Assembly: GCF_023101685.1 (NCBI RefSeq)
Contig: NZ_CP082164.1
Location: 4,836,001-4,900,000, forward strand
Direction of reading: 5' to 3'
Source: Bradyrhizobium sp. 186
GTDB lineage: Bacteria; Pseudomonadota; Alphaproteobacteria; Rhizobiales; Xanthobacteraceae
Length of the DNA: 64,000 nucleotides
The notes beneath the pieces are model-generated. The model had not been told where the DNA came from. It saw nothing but the letters and a program-made list of their open reading frames with translations, and did not search any database. The translations under genes and the position numbers were made by a program. Within the stretch, counting starts at the first letter, position 1, and each line of letters opens with the position of its first letter. Positions 34,812 through 42,325 of the stretch are shown piece after piece.

Positions 34812-35846
34812 ATGACCAAGTATAAGCTCGAGTACATCTGGCTCGACGGATACACGCCGACTCCGAACTTGCGCGGCAAAACACAGATCAAGGAATTCGC
34901 GTCGTTCCCGACGCTCGAGCAGCTTCCGCTCTGGGGCTTCGATGGCTCCTCCACCCAGCAGGCCGAAGGCCACAGCTCCGATTGCGTGCTGAAGCCGGTC
35001 GCTGTTTTCCCGGACGCCGCGCGCACCAACGGCGTGCTCGTGATGTGCGAAGTCATGATGCCCGACGGCAAGACCCCGCACGCCTCCAACAAGCGCGCCA
35101 CCATCCTCGACGACGCCGGCGCCTGGTTCGGCTTCGAGCAGGAATACTTCTTCTACAAGGACGGCCGCCCGCTCGGCTTCCCGTCCTCCGGCTATCCGGC
35201 CCCGCAGGGTCCGTACTACACCGGCGTCGGCTACTCGAACGTCGGCGACGTCGCTCGCAAGATCGTCGAGGAGCATCTCGACCTCTGCCTCGCGGCCGGC
35301 ATCAACCATGAAGGCATCAACGCGGAAGTGGCGAAGGGCCAGTGGGAATTCCAGATTTTCGGCAAGGGGTCCAAGAAGGCCGCTGACGAAATGTGGATGG
35401 CCCGCTACCTGATGCTGCGCCTGACCGAAAAGTACGGCATCGACATCGAGTTCCACTGCAAGCCGCTCGGCGACACCGACTGGAACGGCTCGGGCATGCA
35501 CGCCAACTTCTCGACCGAGTACATGCGTACGGTCGGCGGCAAGGAGTACTTCGAGGCGCTGATGGCGGCCTTCGACAAGAACATCATGGACCACATCGCC
35601 GTCTACGGCCCGGACAACGACAAGCGTCTGACCGGCAAGCACGAGACCGCGCCCTGGAACAAGTTCAGCTACGGCATTGCCGACCGTGGCGCTTCGATCC
35701 GCGTTCCGCACTCCTTCGCCAACAACGGCTACAAGGGTTATCTGGAAGACCGTCGCCCGAACTCGCAGGGCGACCCATACCAGATCGCTTCGCAGATCCT
35801 GAAGACGATCGAATCCGTGCCGGCCGACAAGAAGGCGGCCGCCTAA
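34812..35846 (+). CDS. glnII: Glutamine synthetase II (eukaryote-like GSII)
   Basis: The 344-residue cytosolic enzyme ligates ammonia to glutamate with ATP. GSII is shorter than GSI (~470) and the length fits exactly. Signatures are YIWLDGYTPTPNLRGKT, PLWGFDGSSTQQAEG (family D-G-S-S-T), AWFGFEQEYFF, GDTDWNGSGMHANFST and GKHETAPWNKFSYGIADRG. The gene is regulated by a sigma-54 promoter at 34710, possible NtrC sites, and probably GstI from the divergent gene. GSII allows ammonium assimilation independent of GSI adenylylation in rhizobia. A strong terminator follows. Confidence 0.98.
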   Translation: MTKYKLEYIWLDGYTPTPNLRGKTQIKEFASFPTLEQLPLWGFDGSSTQQAEGHSSDCVLKPVAVFPDAARTNGVLVMCEVMMPDGKTPHASNKRATILDDAGAWFGFEQEYFFYKDGRPLGFPSSGYPAPQGPYYTGVGYSNVGDVARKIVEEHLDLCLAAGINHEGINAEVAKGQWEFQIFGKGSKKAADEMWMARYLMLRLTEKYGIDIEFHCKPLGDTDWNGSGMHANFSTEYMRTVGGKEYFEALMAAFDKNIMDHIAVYGPDNDKRLTGKHETAPWNKFSYGIADRGASIRVPHSFANNGYKGYLEDRRPNSQGDPYQIASQILKTIESVPADKKAAA

Positions 35847-35891
35847 GATCCTCCCGGCCCGGGCTAGGGGGCTGGCCCGGGTTGGCTCTCG

Positions 35892-35925
35892 ATCCGCCGG
35901 AGTCGAAAGGCTCCGGCGGATTTTT
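35892..35925 (+). terminator. Rho-independent terminator of glnII
   Basis: ATCCGCCGGAG, TCGAAAGG loop, CTCCGGCGGAT, TTTT: an 11-bp perfect stem with a T-run, 46 bp after the glnII stop. Confidence 0.92.
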
Positions 35926-36040
35926 GCATTTTGATGACGGTCGCATCTGTGGTTCGCGGGCTTCGATTGCGTGAAACTTGTCCATCACGGCCGAAAGCGG
36001 GATAGACTGCGCCCGGATGCGCGCAGGCCGGGGACGGCTG

Positions 36041-36742
36041 GTGTTTGAAGGCTTCTACAAGGTGAAATTTCAGCTCGGCGACGCGGTCGGCCGGAGCGTG
36101 ATGCATGCCGGCAATGGCAAGATGCTCGGCGGCAATTCGGCCTTCGCCCATATCGGCAACTACGAGAAGACCGACGACGGCGTCGACGTCGTGATCAAGA
36201 CCGTCCGCCACAACCCCGATCCGAACTATCGCGCCATGGCCGGCACCGACGATGCAACGCTGATCGCCAAGGGGTGGGCGGACGGTGATCTCTACCGCTT
36301 CAAGGGCGAGCTGAAGGAGCTGCCCGGCGTCCCGTTCGAGTCATTGATGACGCCGATCACGGAGCACGAGGTGCCGGTCGCCAGCGGGGTCGGTGAGTCC
36401 GGTATCGCCGATGGCCTCTATTCGATCCATCTGCGCATGCTGGACGGCCTCGATGGCGGCCTTACCGGCGTGATGCTGCTGAACAGGGGCCACATTCTCG
36501 GTGGGGATGCGTCGTTCTATTATCTCGGCAGCTACACCGCTGCGAACGGGCGCTGGAAGGGACAGATTCTCAATCAGGAGCACACGCCGGCCAAGGACGA
36601 TCCGGTGTTCGGTGGCCACGAGGTCGGCATCGGTTTCTCCGGCGCCTATGACGAGGCGCAGGCCGTGCTTGAGGCAACGGCGCTCGCCGGCAAGCGCAGC
36701 CTGCGCCTGACCGCCGCGCTCAAGCTGATGCACCGCGCCTGA
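36041..36742 (+). CDS. Tandem GrlR-like domain protein, 233 residues
   Basis: Two similar ~110-residue halves: residues ~2-110 (FEGFYKVKFQLGDAVGRSVM, GKMLGGNSAFAHIGNYEKTD) and ~130-233 (ADGLYSIHLRMLDGLDGGLT, ILGGDASFYYLGSYTAANGR). Each has the Y-K/S-V/I start, the GGxS/A-F-x-Y-G-x-Y loop and a following beta strand, as in the small GrlR regulators, which are single-domain. The Gly-Gly repeat suggests a ligand-binding barrel. I chose GTG 36041 with a GGGGA upstream. ATG 36017 is an alternative. It leads an operon with the ModA-like gene (20-bp gap) and the Sel1 gene. A frameshifted paralogue lies at 38909. Confidence 0.72.
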   Translation: MFEGFYKVKFQLGDAVGRSVMHAGNGKMLGGNSAFAHIGNYEKTDDGVDVVIKTVRHNPDPNYRAMAGTDDATLIAKGWADGDLYRFKGELKELPGVPFESLMTPITEHEVPVASGVGESGIADGLYSIHLRMLDGLDGGLTGVMLLNRGHILGGDASFYYLGSYTAANGRWKGQILNQEHTPAKDDPVFGGHEVGIGFSGAYDEAQAVLEATALAGKRSLRLTAALKLMHRA

Positions 36743-36762
36743 TCGTTACCCCGGGATCACAC

Positions 36763-37449
36763 ATGGAAAATGTCATCCGCATGCTCTCGACGCTCGGCCT
36801 GATGGGCGCGATGCGCAGCCTGTCTTCCGCCTACGAGACGGCAACGGGCGTCCGCATCGATGCCGACTTCGCGCCGACCCAGGCACTCCTGAAGCGCCTG
36901 CGCGACGGCGAGGCCGCCGATCTCGTGATCCTCACGCGCGAGGGGCTCGACGAGGTGATCGGCGAAGGCCGCGTTGTTGCCGAGAGCGCGGCCGACCTGG
37001 CGCGGTCCTATGTCGGCATTGCCGTGCGGGCAGGGCAGGCGCATCCCGACATCGCCAGCGAAGCCGCGCTGCGCAGGACGCTGCTCGCGGCGCGGTCCGT
37101 CGCCTATTCGCGGTTGGGCGCCAGCGGAATCTATTTTGCCCAGTTGATGGTGCGGATGGGCATTGCGGCCGAGATCAATGCCAAAGCCACCGTCGTTCAG
37201 CAGGGGTTTACGGCCGAGCGTCTGGTGAGCGGCGAGGCCGATCTCGCCGTGCAGCAGATCAGCGAGCTGAATCAGGTCGACGGCATCGAAGTGGTCGGCC
37301 CGATCCCGCACGACTTGCAGACGCCTGCCGTGTTCTCCGCCGGCCGCATGGCAAGCGCAAAGCACGCTGCAGCCGCTGATCGGTTGCTGCGCTACCTGGC
37401 ATCGTCGGAGGTCGTACCCGTGCTGCGGCAATCGGGACTCGAGCCTTGA
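36763..37449 (+). CDS. ModA-like type 2 periplasmic-binding fold protein lacking a signal peptide
   Basis: This 228-residue protein has the ModA/Wtp pattern GLMGAMRSLSSAYETATGVR, LLKRLRDGEAADLVILTREG, AYSRLGASGIYFAQLM and GEADLAVQQISEL. This fold binds molybdate, tungstate or sulfate oxyanions. It starts directly in the fold without a signal sequence, and no ModB/ModC genes are near, so it would be cytosolic. It might be a sensor or co-regulator rather than a transporter subunit. ATG 36763 is 20 bp after the GrlR-like gene, and the next gene starts 32 bp downstream. Confidence 0.72.
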   Translation: MENVIRMLSTLGLMGAMRSLSSAYETATGVRIDADFAPTQALLKRLRDGEAADLVILTREGLDEVIGEGRVVAESAADLARSYVGIAVRAGQAHPDIASEAALRRTLLAARSVAYSRLGASGIYFAQLMVRMGIAAEINAKATVVQQGFTAERLVSGEADLAVQQISELNQVDGIEVVGPIPHDLQTPAVFSAGRMASAKHAAAADRLLRYLASSEVVPVLRQSGLEP

Positions 37450-37481
37450 ATTCGCCGGGACGCGGACGCAACGTGACGCCT

Positions 37482-38303
37482 ATGCGAACCTATCTCTGTG
37501 CCATCCTCTTGACGCTCGCCGCGCCCCTGTCGGCGCATGCGCAATCGGCCGACCTCGTCCTGTGCGATCGCGTGGCGGCCGACTCCAGCGATCCCGACAA
37601 GCCAGCCGACGTGAGGGGCGTCGCGGAGGTCGCAGCCTCCGACGTCGCGACCGCCATCAAGTTCTGCAAGCAGGCCGCAACGTCGTCGCGACGCGCGATG
37701 TTCGAGCTCGGACGCGCCTATGCCGCCAACCGGCAGACCGCGGACGCGATCACCGTCTGGCGCAAGGCGGCCGACAAGGGATCGAGTGCGGCCATGGTCG
37801 AGCTCGGCGTGCTCTACGGCACCGGCTCCGGCGTTGCCAAAGACGAGGCGCAGGCGCGAAAACTGTTCGAGAAGGCGGCGCAGGCCGGCAATCCCCGCGG
37901 TATCAGCAATCTCGCAGCGCTCGGCGGGGCAGGCGGCGCCGCACCGGCCGATCCCGCGCAAGCGCGAGCGCTGCTCGGCAAGGCCGCTGAGACCAATGCG
38001 GAGGCGCAGTACCAGCTCGGCCTTATGCTCTCCGATGGCACCGGCGGTGCAAAGGACGACGTCGCGGCGCGCGCGCTGTTCGAAAAGGCAGCGGCGCAAA
38101 ACCATCCCGGCGCGCTGGAGCGAATGGGAGCCTTCGCGCAGGAAGGCCGCGGCGGGGCGAAGGACAAGGACGCCGCGAAGGCCTATTACGAGCGCGCCGC
38201 CGCACTCGGCGACGACGACGCCAAGAAGGCGCTGGAGCGACTGCGCTGTCCCTATGCGATCAAGGACAAGCAAGGCAAGCTCGTCACCACGCTGTGCTTC
38301 TGA
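37482..38303 (+). CDS. Exported Sel1-repeat protein
   Basis: The 273-residue protein has a signal peptide (MRTYLCAILLTLAAPLSAHA) and then several Sel1/TPR-like repeats of about 36 residues: AMFELGRAYAANRQTADAIT, AAMVELGVLYGTGSGVAKDE, AEAQYQLGLMLSDGTGGAKD and GALERMGAFAQEGRGGAKDK. A C-terminal part with two cysteines (LRCPYAIKDKQG, TTLCF) follows. Repeats of this type bind proteins. Start ATG 37482 is preferred. The upstream TTG overlapping the preceding stop would put 12 extra residues before the signal. It is the last gene of the operon. Confidence 0.85.
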   Translation: MRTYLCAILLTLAAPLSAHAQSADLVLCDRVAADSSDPDKPADVRGVAEVAASDVATAIKFCKQAATSSRRAMFELGRAYAANRQTADAITVWRKAADKGSSAAMVELGVLYGTGSGVAKDEAQARKLFEKAAQAGNPRGISNLAALGGAGGAAPADPAQARALLGKAAETNAEAQYQLGLMLSDGTGGAKDDVAARALFEKAAAQNHPGALERMGAFAQEGRGGAKDKDAAKAYYERAAALGDDDAKKALERLRCPYAIKDKQGKLVTTLCF

Positions 38304-38405
38304 GCGTCGCCGGAGGGAAGCGGCCTTTCAGCCACTGGCTGGCAAGCCGTGACGGAACTTGGCCCGCCCGTACGCCGTTGATGGCGAGACAGAACGGAGC
38401 GCACC

Positions 38406-38555
38406 ATGATCCGCAAATTGGCATCCGGCGAATATCGCCTCTATTCACGCAAGGTGAATCCCAAGACCGGCAAGCGGCGCAATCTCGGCACGTTCAAAAG
38501 CCGTGCGGCGGCCGAGAAGCACGAGCGTGATGTGCAGTATTTCAAGCGGCACTAA
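38406..38555 (+). CDS. Small basic conserved protein, 49 residues
   Basis: The protein opens MIRKLASGEYRLYSRKVNPK and continues GKRRNLGTFKSRAAAEKHER to DVQYFKRH. It is rich in Lys and Arg with a short strand-turn-strand look, suggesting a nucleic-acid or ribosome-associated role. I recall near-identical short proteins in many Bradyrhizobium genomes, but function is unknown. GGAGC lies about 8 bases before ATG 38406. The stop TAA is the first bases of the RIME-like repeat, so the repeat forms the 3' untranslated region. Confidence 0.72.
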   Translation: MIRKLASGEYRLYSRKVNPKTGKRRNLGTFKSRAAAEKHERDVQYFKRH

Positions 38556-38651
38556 AGCGCGATGAGATGAGGATGAATCATCATCGCGCTTTAGGTTGTT
38601 GTTTGAGCATGATCTTTTCGGAAAACCGCTTCGCACTTTTCCGGATCATGC
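38552..38651 (-). repeat. RIME-like intergenic repeat, copy 2 (inverted relative to copy 1)
   Basis: Contains CTAAAGCGCGATGAGATGAG, TCATCATCGCGCTTTAGG, GTTGTTTGAGCATGATC, GAAAACCGCTTCGCACTTTT and CCGGATCATGC, the complement of the element at 29079-29208. The GGTTGTTGTTTGAGCATGAT part is longer than a simple hairpin and conserved between the copies. The middle of copy 1 carries about 26 bp (CGACAAACGCGGAACGCG...) that copy 2 lacks. Confidence 0.85.
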
Positions 38652-38908
38652 ACTAACGCGTGATCAATGCCGTCCGGGACGGGCAAACAAAAAACGCGAA
38701 AACAACCCCATGCACAGTAGCTAAGGCGCTGAAATCGCAGCTTGCGGATTTGGCGAAATTGTTGACCCGTCGGGCAAAACAGGAGCATGATGGCATCATG
38801 GCGAGGAAGGTCCCGCCGTCGGCCCCTGCGCGGAAAAGTGGGATGGCCTCCGTGCGGCAGCAGTGCTAGGTAGCCCACGTTTCTTTTTGATTTTGCGGGT
38901 TTATTGCG

Positions 38909-39614
38909 TTGCTGGACGGACTTTACAAGGTTGAATACGGCATCAACGGCGCCTTCGGCCGCAGCATCATGTGCATGCACAATGGCAAGATGCTGGGCGG
39001 CAATTCCGCTTTCGCGCATCTCGGGACCTACGATGTCAGGGACGGTGTGATCGAAGCCGAGGTCATCACCGAGCGCCACAATGACGATCCCAATTTCAGG
39101 CCGCTGATGGGCGCCGACGTCGCTGCGATCAAGGTGCGCGGCAGGATGGAGGGATCGACGATCCTGTTCGAGGGCAAGGCGGATCCGATGCCCGACAGCG
39201 TGTTCTGGGCAAATCTCGCGCCGCTCGACGACGAGGCGCTGCCGCCGCGCGGCACGGTCGGTCCCGATAGTATCGTGAACGGGCTGTACTCCATCCACAT
39301 CCGCGCACTCGACGGCGTCGATGCCGGACTCTCGGGCGTGATGTTGCTGATGGACGGCCGCATCCTCGGTGGCGATGCGTTCTTCTACTATCTCGGCTCT
39401 TACTCACTCGGCGGACGGCCGCTGGAAGGGCGAGATGCTGAACCAGGAGCACACTCCGGCGAAGGGCGAAAACCCTGTCTTCGGCGGCTATGAGGTCGGG
39501 ATCGGATTTTCCGGGACTTGCACGGCGGATAGCGGCGAGTTCGAAGGCATCGCGCTTGCGGGCAAGCGCAGCCTGCGCCTTGCGGCCTCGCTCAAGCTGA
39601 TGCGGCGGGCCTGA
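38909..39614 (+). pseudogene. Tandem GrlR-like domain gene, paralogue of 36041-36742, frameshifted
   Basis: Starts TTG 38909 (LDGLYKVEYGINGAFGRSIM) and follows its paralogue closely to YYLGSYS at about 39403. It then leaves frame. From 39408 the next frame reads SADGRWKGEMLNQEHTPAKG and continues to a KLMRRA end at 39614, again as in the paralogue (NGRWKGQILNQEHTPAKDDP to KLMHRA). One extra base near 39404-39408 explains the shift. The conserved C-terminal half means the lesion is young, or is a sequencing error. The uninterrupted upstream frame would give a ~190-residue product with an unrelated tail. Confidence 0.78.
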
Positions 39615-39699
39615 ATTCCAGCCTCGGTCCGACGACAGCCGCGCAACGCCGTCCGTGCCGGCGCGACGCTGATGGCGGCGATGTGGCGAAAGCTGCAAC

Positions 39700-40629
39700 T
39701 CATATCCGCAGGGCAGAGAGCCGCGCCACGAGGAATTCCATCGCGGCACGGACACGCCGCGGCAACGCGCCGGCGCCCCGCCTGACCCAAACGATCTGGA
39801 GTGGAATAGGCGGCGGCTCGTGGCCGACAAGGATTTGCTCGACAATCCCTTGCTCGATGAGCCTGCGCACCTGCCAGAGCGGTGCGAGCCCGATGCCAAG
39901 GCCTGATGCTACGGCCGCATTGCGCACAGCGGCATTTTCCGACCGAAAGCGGCCATGCACTTCGATGCGCCGCTTGTTGTCGTCAAATACCCATCTGTCG
40001 TCGTCGCTGGCCCGCAGCACGCACTCATGATGGGATAGCTCTCGCGGATTCTCGGGACGACCGTACGTGGCGAGATAAGCCGGTGAAGCGAAGACCGCCC
40101 AGTTCAATCCGCCGAGGCGGCGAACCCGCAAGTTGGAGTCCGGCAGGTTGCCGATGCGAACGGCGAAATCCAGCTTCCCAGCGACGAGGTCGACATGCTC
40201 ATCAGACAAGACAAGTTCGATCTCGACTTCGGGATTTCGCGTTACAAATTGGCTCAGCGCAGGTGTCACATATTCGGGACCGAACAGGCTCGATGTGCCG
40301 ATGCGGATGGTGCCGGCTAGGCGCCGGTCGCGAGCCAGCAGATCTTCACGCGCGCCGTCGATGGTCGTGAGTGCCAGGCGGATGCGGTCGGCAAAATCGA
40401 GCCCTGCCGGCGTCGGATGCAGGCGCCGCGTCGTCCGCGACACGAGCTCCACGCCAAGATCCTGCTCGAGCCTCGCCAGCGACCGGCTCACCGCCTGAAG
40501 CGATCGGCCAAGACGAACTGCAGCCGACGTCAGGCTGCCCTCATCTACAATAGCTAGAAACGTCGTGTAGTCCGCAAGCGAGGTCAGGCTATTCTCTCGG
40601 AAACTGAGATAATCTATCCCCGATATCAT
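39700..40629 (-). CDS. LysR-family transcriptional regulator
   Basis: The 309-residue regulator has an N-terminal helix-turn-helix (VDEGSLTSAAVRLGRSLQAV, SRSLARLEQDLGVELVSR) and a C-terminal LysR substrate-binding domain (LAGTIRIGTSSLFGPEYVTP onward). Divergent from the GlcG/HbpS gene with a 59-bp gap containing a dyad, so it probably controls that gene and itself. ATG 40629 starts a slightly long N-terminus before the DNA-binding domain, and a downstream start is possible. Confidence 0.9.
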   Translation of the reverse strand: MISGIDYLSFRENSLTSLADYTTFLAIVDEGSLTSAAVRLGRSLQAVSRSLARLEQDLGVELVSRTTRRLHPTPAGLDFADRIRLALTTIDGAREDLLARDRRLAGTIRIGTSSLFGPEYVTPALSQFVTRNPEVEIELVLSDEHVDLVAGKLDFAVRIGNLPDSNLRVRRLGGLNWAVFASPAYLATYGRPENPRELSHHECVLRASDDDRWVFDDNKRRIEVHGRFRSENAAVRNAAVASGLGIGLAPLWQVRRLIEQGIVEQILVGHEPPPIPLQIVWVRRGAGALPRRVRAAMEFLVARLSALRI

Positions 40630-40639
40630 ATATTATCAG
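40604..40639. promoter_or_regulatory. Inverted repeat in the LysR/HbpS divergent promoter
   Basis: CTGAGATAAT at 40604-40613 and ATTATCAG at 40632-40639 are near-inverted, spaced 18 bases, with ATATCATATATTAT between them as an AT-rich island. It overlaps the LysR start codon, consistent with autorepression. Confidence 0.4.
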
Positions 40640-40688
40640 CAGATGCGCGATATGCTGTTGATGAGCTCTCAGCAACCTGGAGCTCTCC

Positions 40689-41150
40689 ATGACGAAAATT
40701 GACCCCTTTACGGCAAGCGCGCCTGTTGCGGCGCTGACGCCTCTCTATGGTGCCCCTATAACGCTCGACGAGGCAGCGCTCGTCGCCGACGCGGCGCGCG
40801 GCGAAGCGCAACGTCATGGATGGCCTATGGTGATCGCCGTCACCGACAGCGGCGGCCATCTCGTTCTGCTACACCGTCTCGATCAGGCGCAACATGGCAG
40901 CGTGCTTGTCGCTCAGCAAAAGGCGAAAACGGCGGTCGATTTCAGGCGGTCGACGGGGGCGTTCGAATCCGCGCTTGCCGACGGCGGCCTTCATCTGCGG
41001 CTTCTGGGCATGACCAATCTGACGCCTCTGGAAGGCGGCCTTCCGATCGTGCGCGACGGGAGGGTGATCGGCGCGATCGGCGTATCAGGCATGCAATCGA
41101 CCCAGGACGCGCAGGTCGCCGCGGCGGGGCTTGCGGCCTTCGGATCCTGA
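40689..41150 (+). CDS. GlcG/HbpS family protein
   Basis: The 153-residue protein is of the heme-binding HbpS/GlcG fold. Key stretches are ITLDEAALVADAARGEAQRH, MVIAVTDSGGHLVLLHRLDQ, AQQKAKTAVDFRRST, GGLPIVRDGRVIGAIGVSGM. Members bind heme or small organic ligands and often sit next to glycolate or aromatic-degradation genes. No signal peptide is seen, so it is probably cytosolic. It is divergent from its LysR regulator. The following 90 bp contain no gene before the convergent LysR. Confidence 0.85.
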   Translation: MTKIDPFTASAPVAALTPLYGAPITLDEAALVADAARGEAQRHGWPMVIAVTDSGGHLVLLHRLDQAQHGSVLVAQQKAKTAVDFRRSTGAFESALADGGLHLRLLGMTNLTPLEGGLPIVRDGRVIGAIGVSGMQSTQDAQVAAAGLAAFGS

Positions 41151-41240
41151 CCGGCGCTATTCCGATGGCGGCCGAGAAGCACGGGCTCGAAGGATGGAAG
41201 AAGGTGCGCGTGGTCGTCATCATGGCAGCCGAGTGTTTCT

Positions 41241-42131
41241 TCAGCCGACCTCTGCAGCTTCGAATGCCGACCACAGAGCTTCAACTTCGTGACTCTGTCG
41301 TGCTGCCGGGCGAAAGAGCCGTATCTCGATCGGGATCACGGACTTGGCATCGCCGGCCTCGACTAGCGAACCCGCCTTGATGTCGTCTTCGGCCAGCGTT
41401 CGAGGAAGCCAGGCGACACCGTCTCCGGACCTGACCATCGATAGCAGCGTCGCGGCGAGATGCGAGGTGAAGATCTTCTTCAGGTTCCTTTTCGCCAACT
41501 GACTTGCGACAATGCGGCCCAGCCCTGACTGCGGGCTGTAGGCCAAGTAGGGGATGGTCTCGTCGCTCTGCAGCGACCACCGCGGCTTCCGGCCGGCGCC
41601 CGCCGCGCTGAGCGGAAGGAGCGTGTCGGTACCCACGACGATGCTCTTGAATTGCCTGGTATCGAGCCGGCTGCCCATGCTGCGGTGATAGTGGCACAAC
41701 AGGAACGACACGTCGCCCCGGAGCATCATCCGCTCGCAAGCGAGCATGCTATCGGAAACGAGATTGAGATTGCCCAAGGCGAGGATCTTCTCGCTGCTCC
41801 GGACCCACTTCGGAAAGAACGTGAACGACAGTGCGTGCGTCGCCGCGATCGATAGCGGTCCCGCGCCCCGTCCGGCCACTTCGAGGGTCTCGCGGCGCAG
41901 TTGATGAAGCGCTCTGGTCAGGATCTCTGCCTGGGTGTGGAAGTGCTCGCCGGCGGGCGTGAGCGTCACGCTGTGCGTCGTGCGAACGAATAGCGGCGCC
42001 CCCACCCAGTCCTCCAATGCCCGGATCCGCCGGCTGAAGGCCGGCTGGGTGACGTGACGGGCTTCGGCCGCCTTGGAGAAGCTCAAGGTCTCAGAGAGAG
42101 CCAGATAGTCCTCCAACCAGATCAGCTCCAT
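41241..42131 (-). CDS. LysR-family regulator of the dctA-tarD (tartrate) unit
   Basis: The 296-residue LysR protein has an N-terminal helix-turn-helix (SETLSFSKAAEARHVTQPAF, SRRIRALEDWVGAPLFVRTT) and an inducer domain including LSIAATHALSFTFFPKWVRS. It starts at ATG 42131, only 6 bp from a perfect palindrome, and is divergent by 194 bp from dctA. The location predicts activation of dctA and tarD by tartrate or a C4 acid. This inference is from position, not from a known homologue. Confidence 0.9.
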   Translation of the reverse strand: MELIWLEDYLALSETLSFSKAAEARHVTQPAFSRRIRALEDWVGAPLFVRTTHSVTLTPAGEHFHTQAEILTRALHQLRRETLEVAGRGAGPLSIAATHALSFTFFPKWVRSSEKILALGNLNLVSDSMLACERMMLRGDVSFLLCHYHRSMGSRLDTRQFKSIVVGTDTLLPLSAAGAGRKPRWSLQSDETIPYLAYSPQSGLGRIVASQLAKRNLKKIFTSHLAATLLSMVRSGDGVAWLPRTLAEDDIKAGSLVEAGDAKSVIPIEIRLFRPAARQSHEVEALWSAFEAAEVG

Positions 42132-42136
42132 CGGTA

Positions 42137-42151
42137 ATGCCGAAACGGCAT
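42137..42151. promoter_or_regulatory. LysR-type operator ATGCCG-AAA-CGGCAT
   Basis: A perfect 15-bp dyad with T-N11-A arrangement, the usual LysR box, placed directly before the LysR gene start. A further CTCGGCAACAGC near 42160 shares the half-site TGCCG (inverted). It is likely the recognition site that also positions activation of the divergent dctA promoter. Confidence 0.6.
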
Positions 42152-42325
42152 AACTATTCTCGGCAACAGCATTAGCCTTCTCCCCACCTGAAGCCTACGG
42201 ATCACTGCAGGCTACATAACACAGCAGCAGCACGGAAGTCGTTCCGGACACCGGAGCGGCCCTTTCCAAACAGCTACAGAGGCCGGCCAAGGCCCAGCAC
42301 AACTCACTTATCAGGGAAGAAAACA

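Noticed and set aside
38660..38869. Short open frame of 69 codons downstream of RIME-like copy 2
   Set aside because: No ribosome site, and it reads through sequence that looks like an extension of a dispersed repeat rather than a conserved protein.
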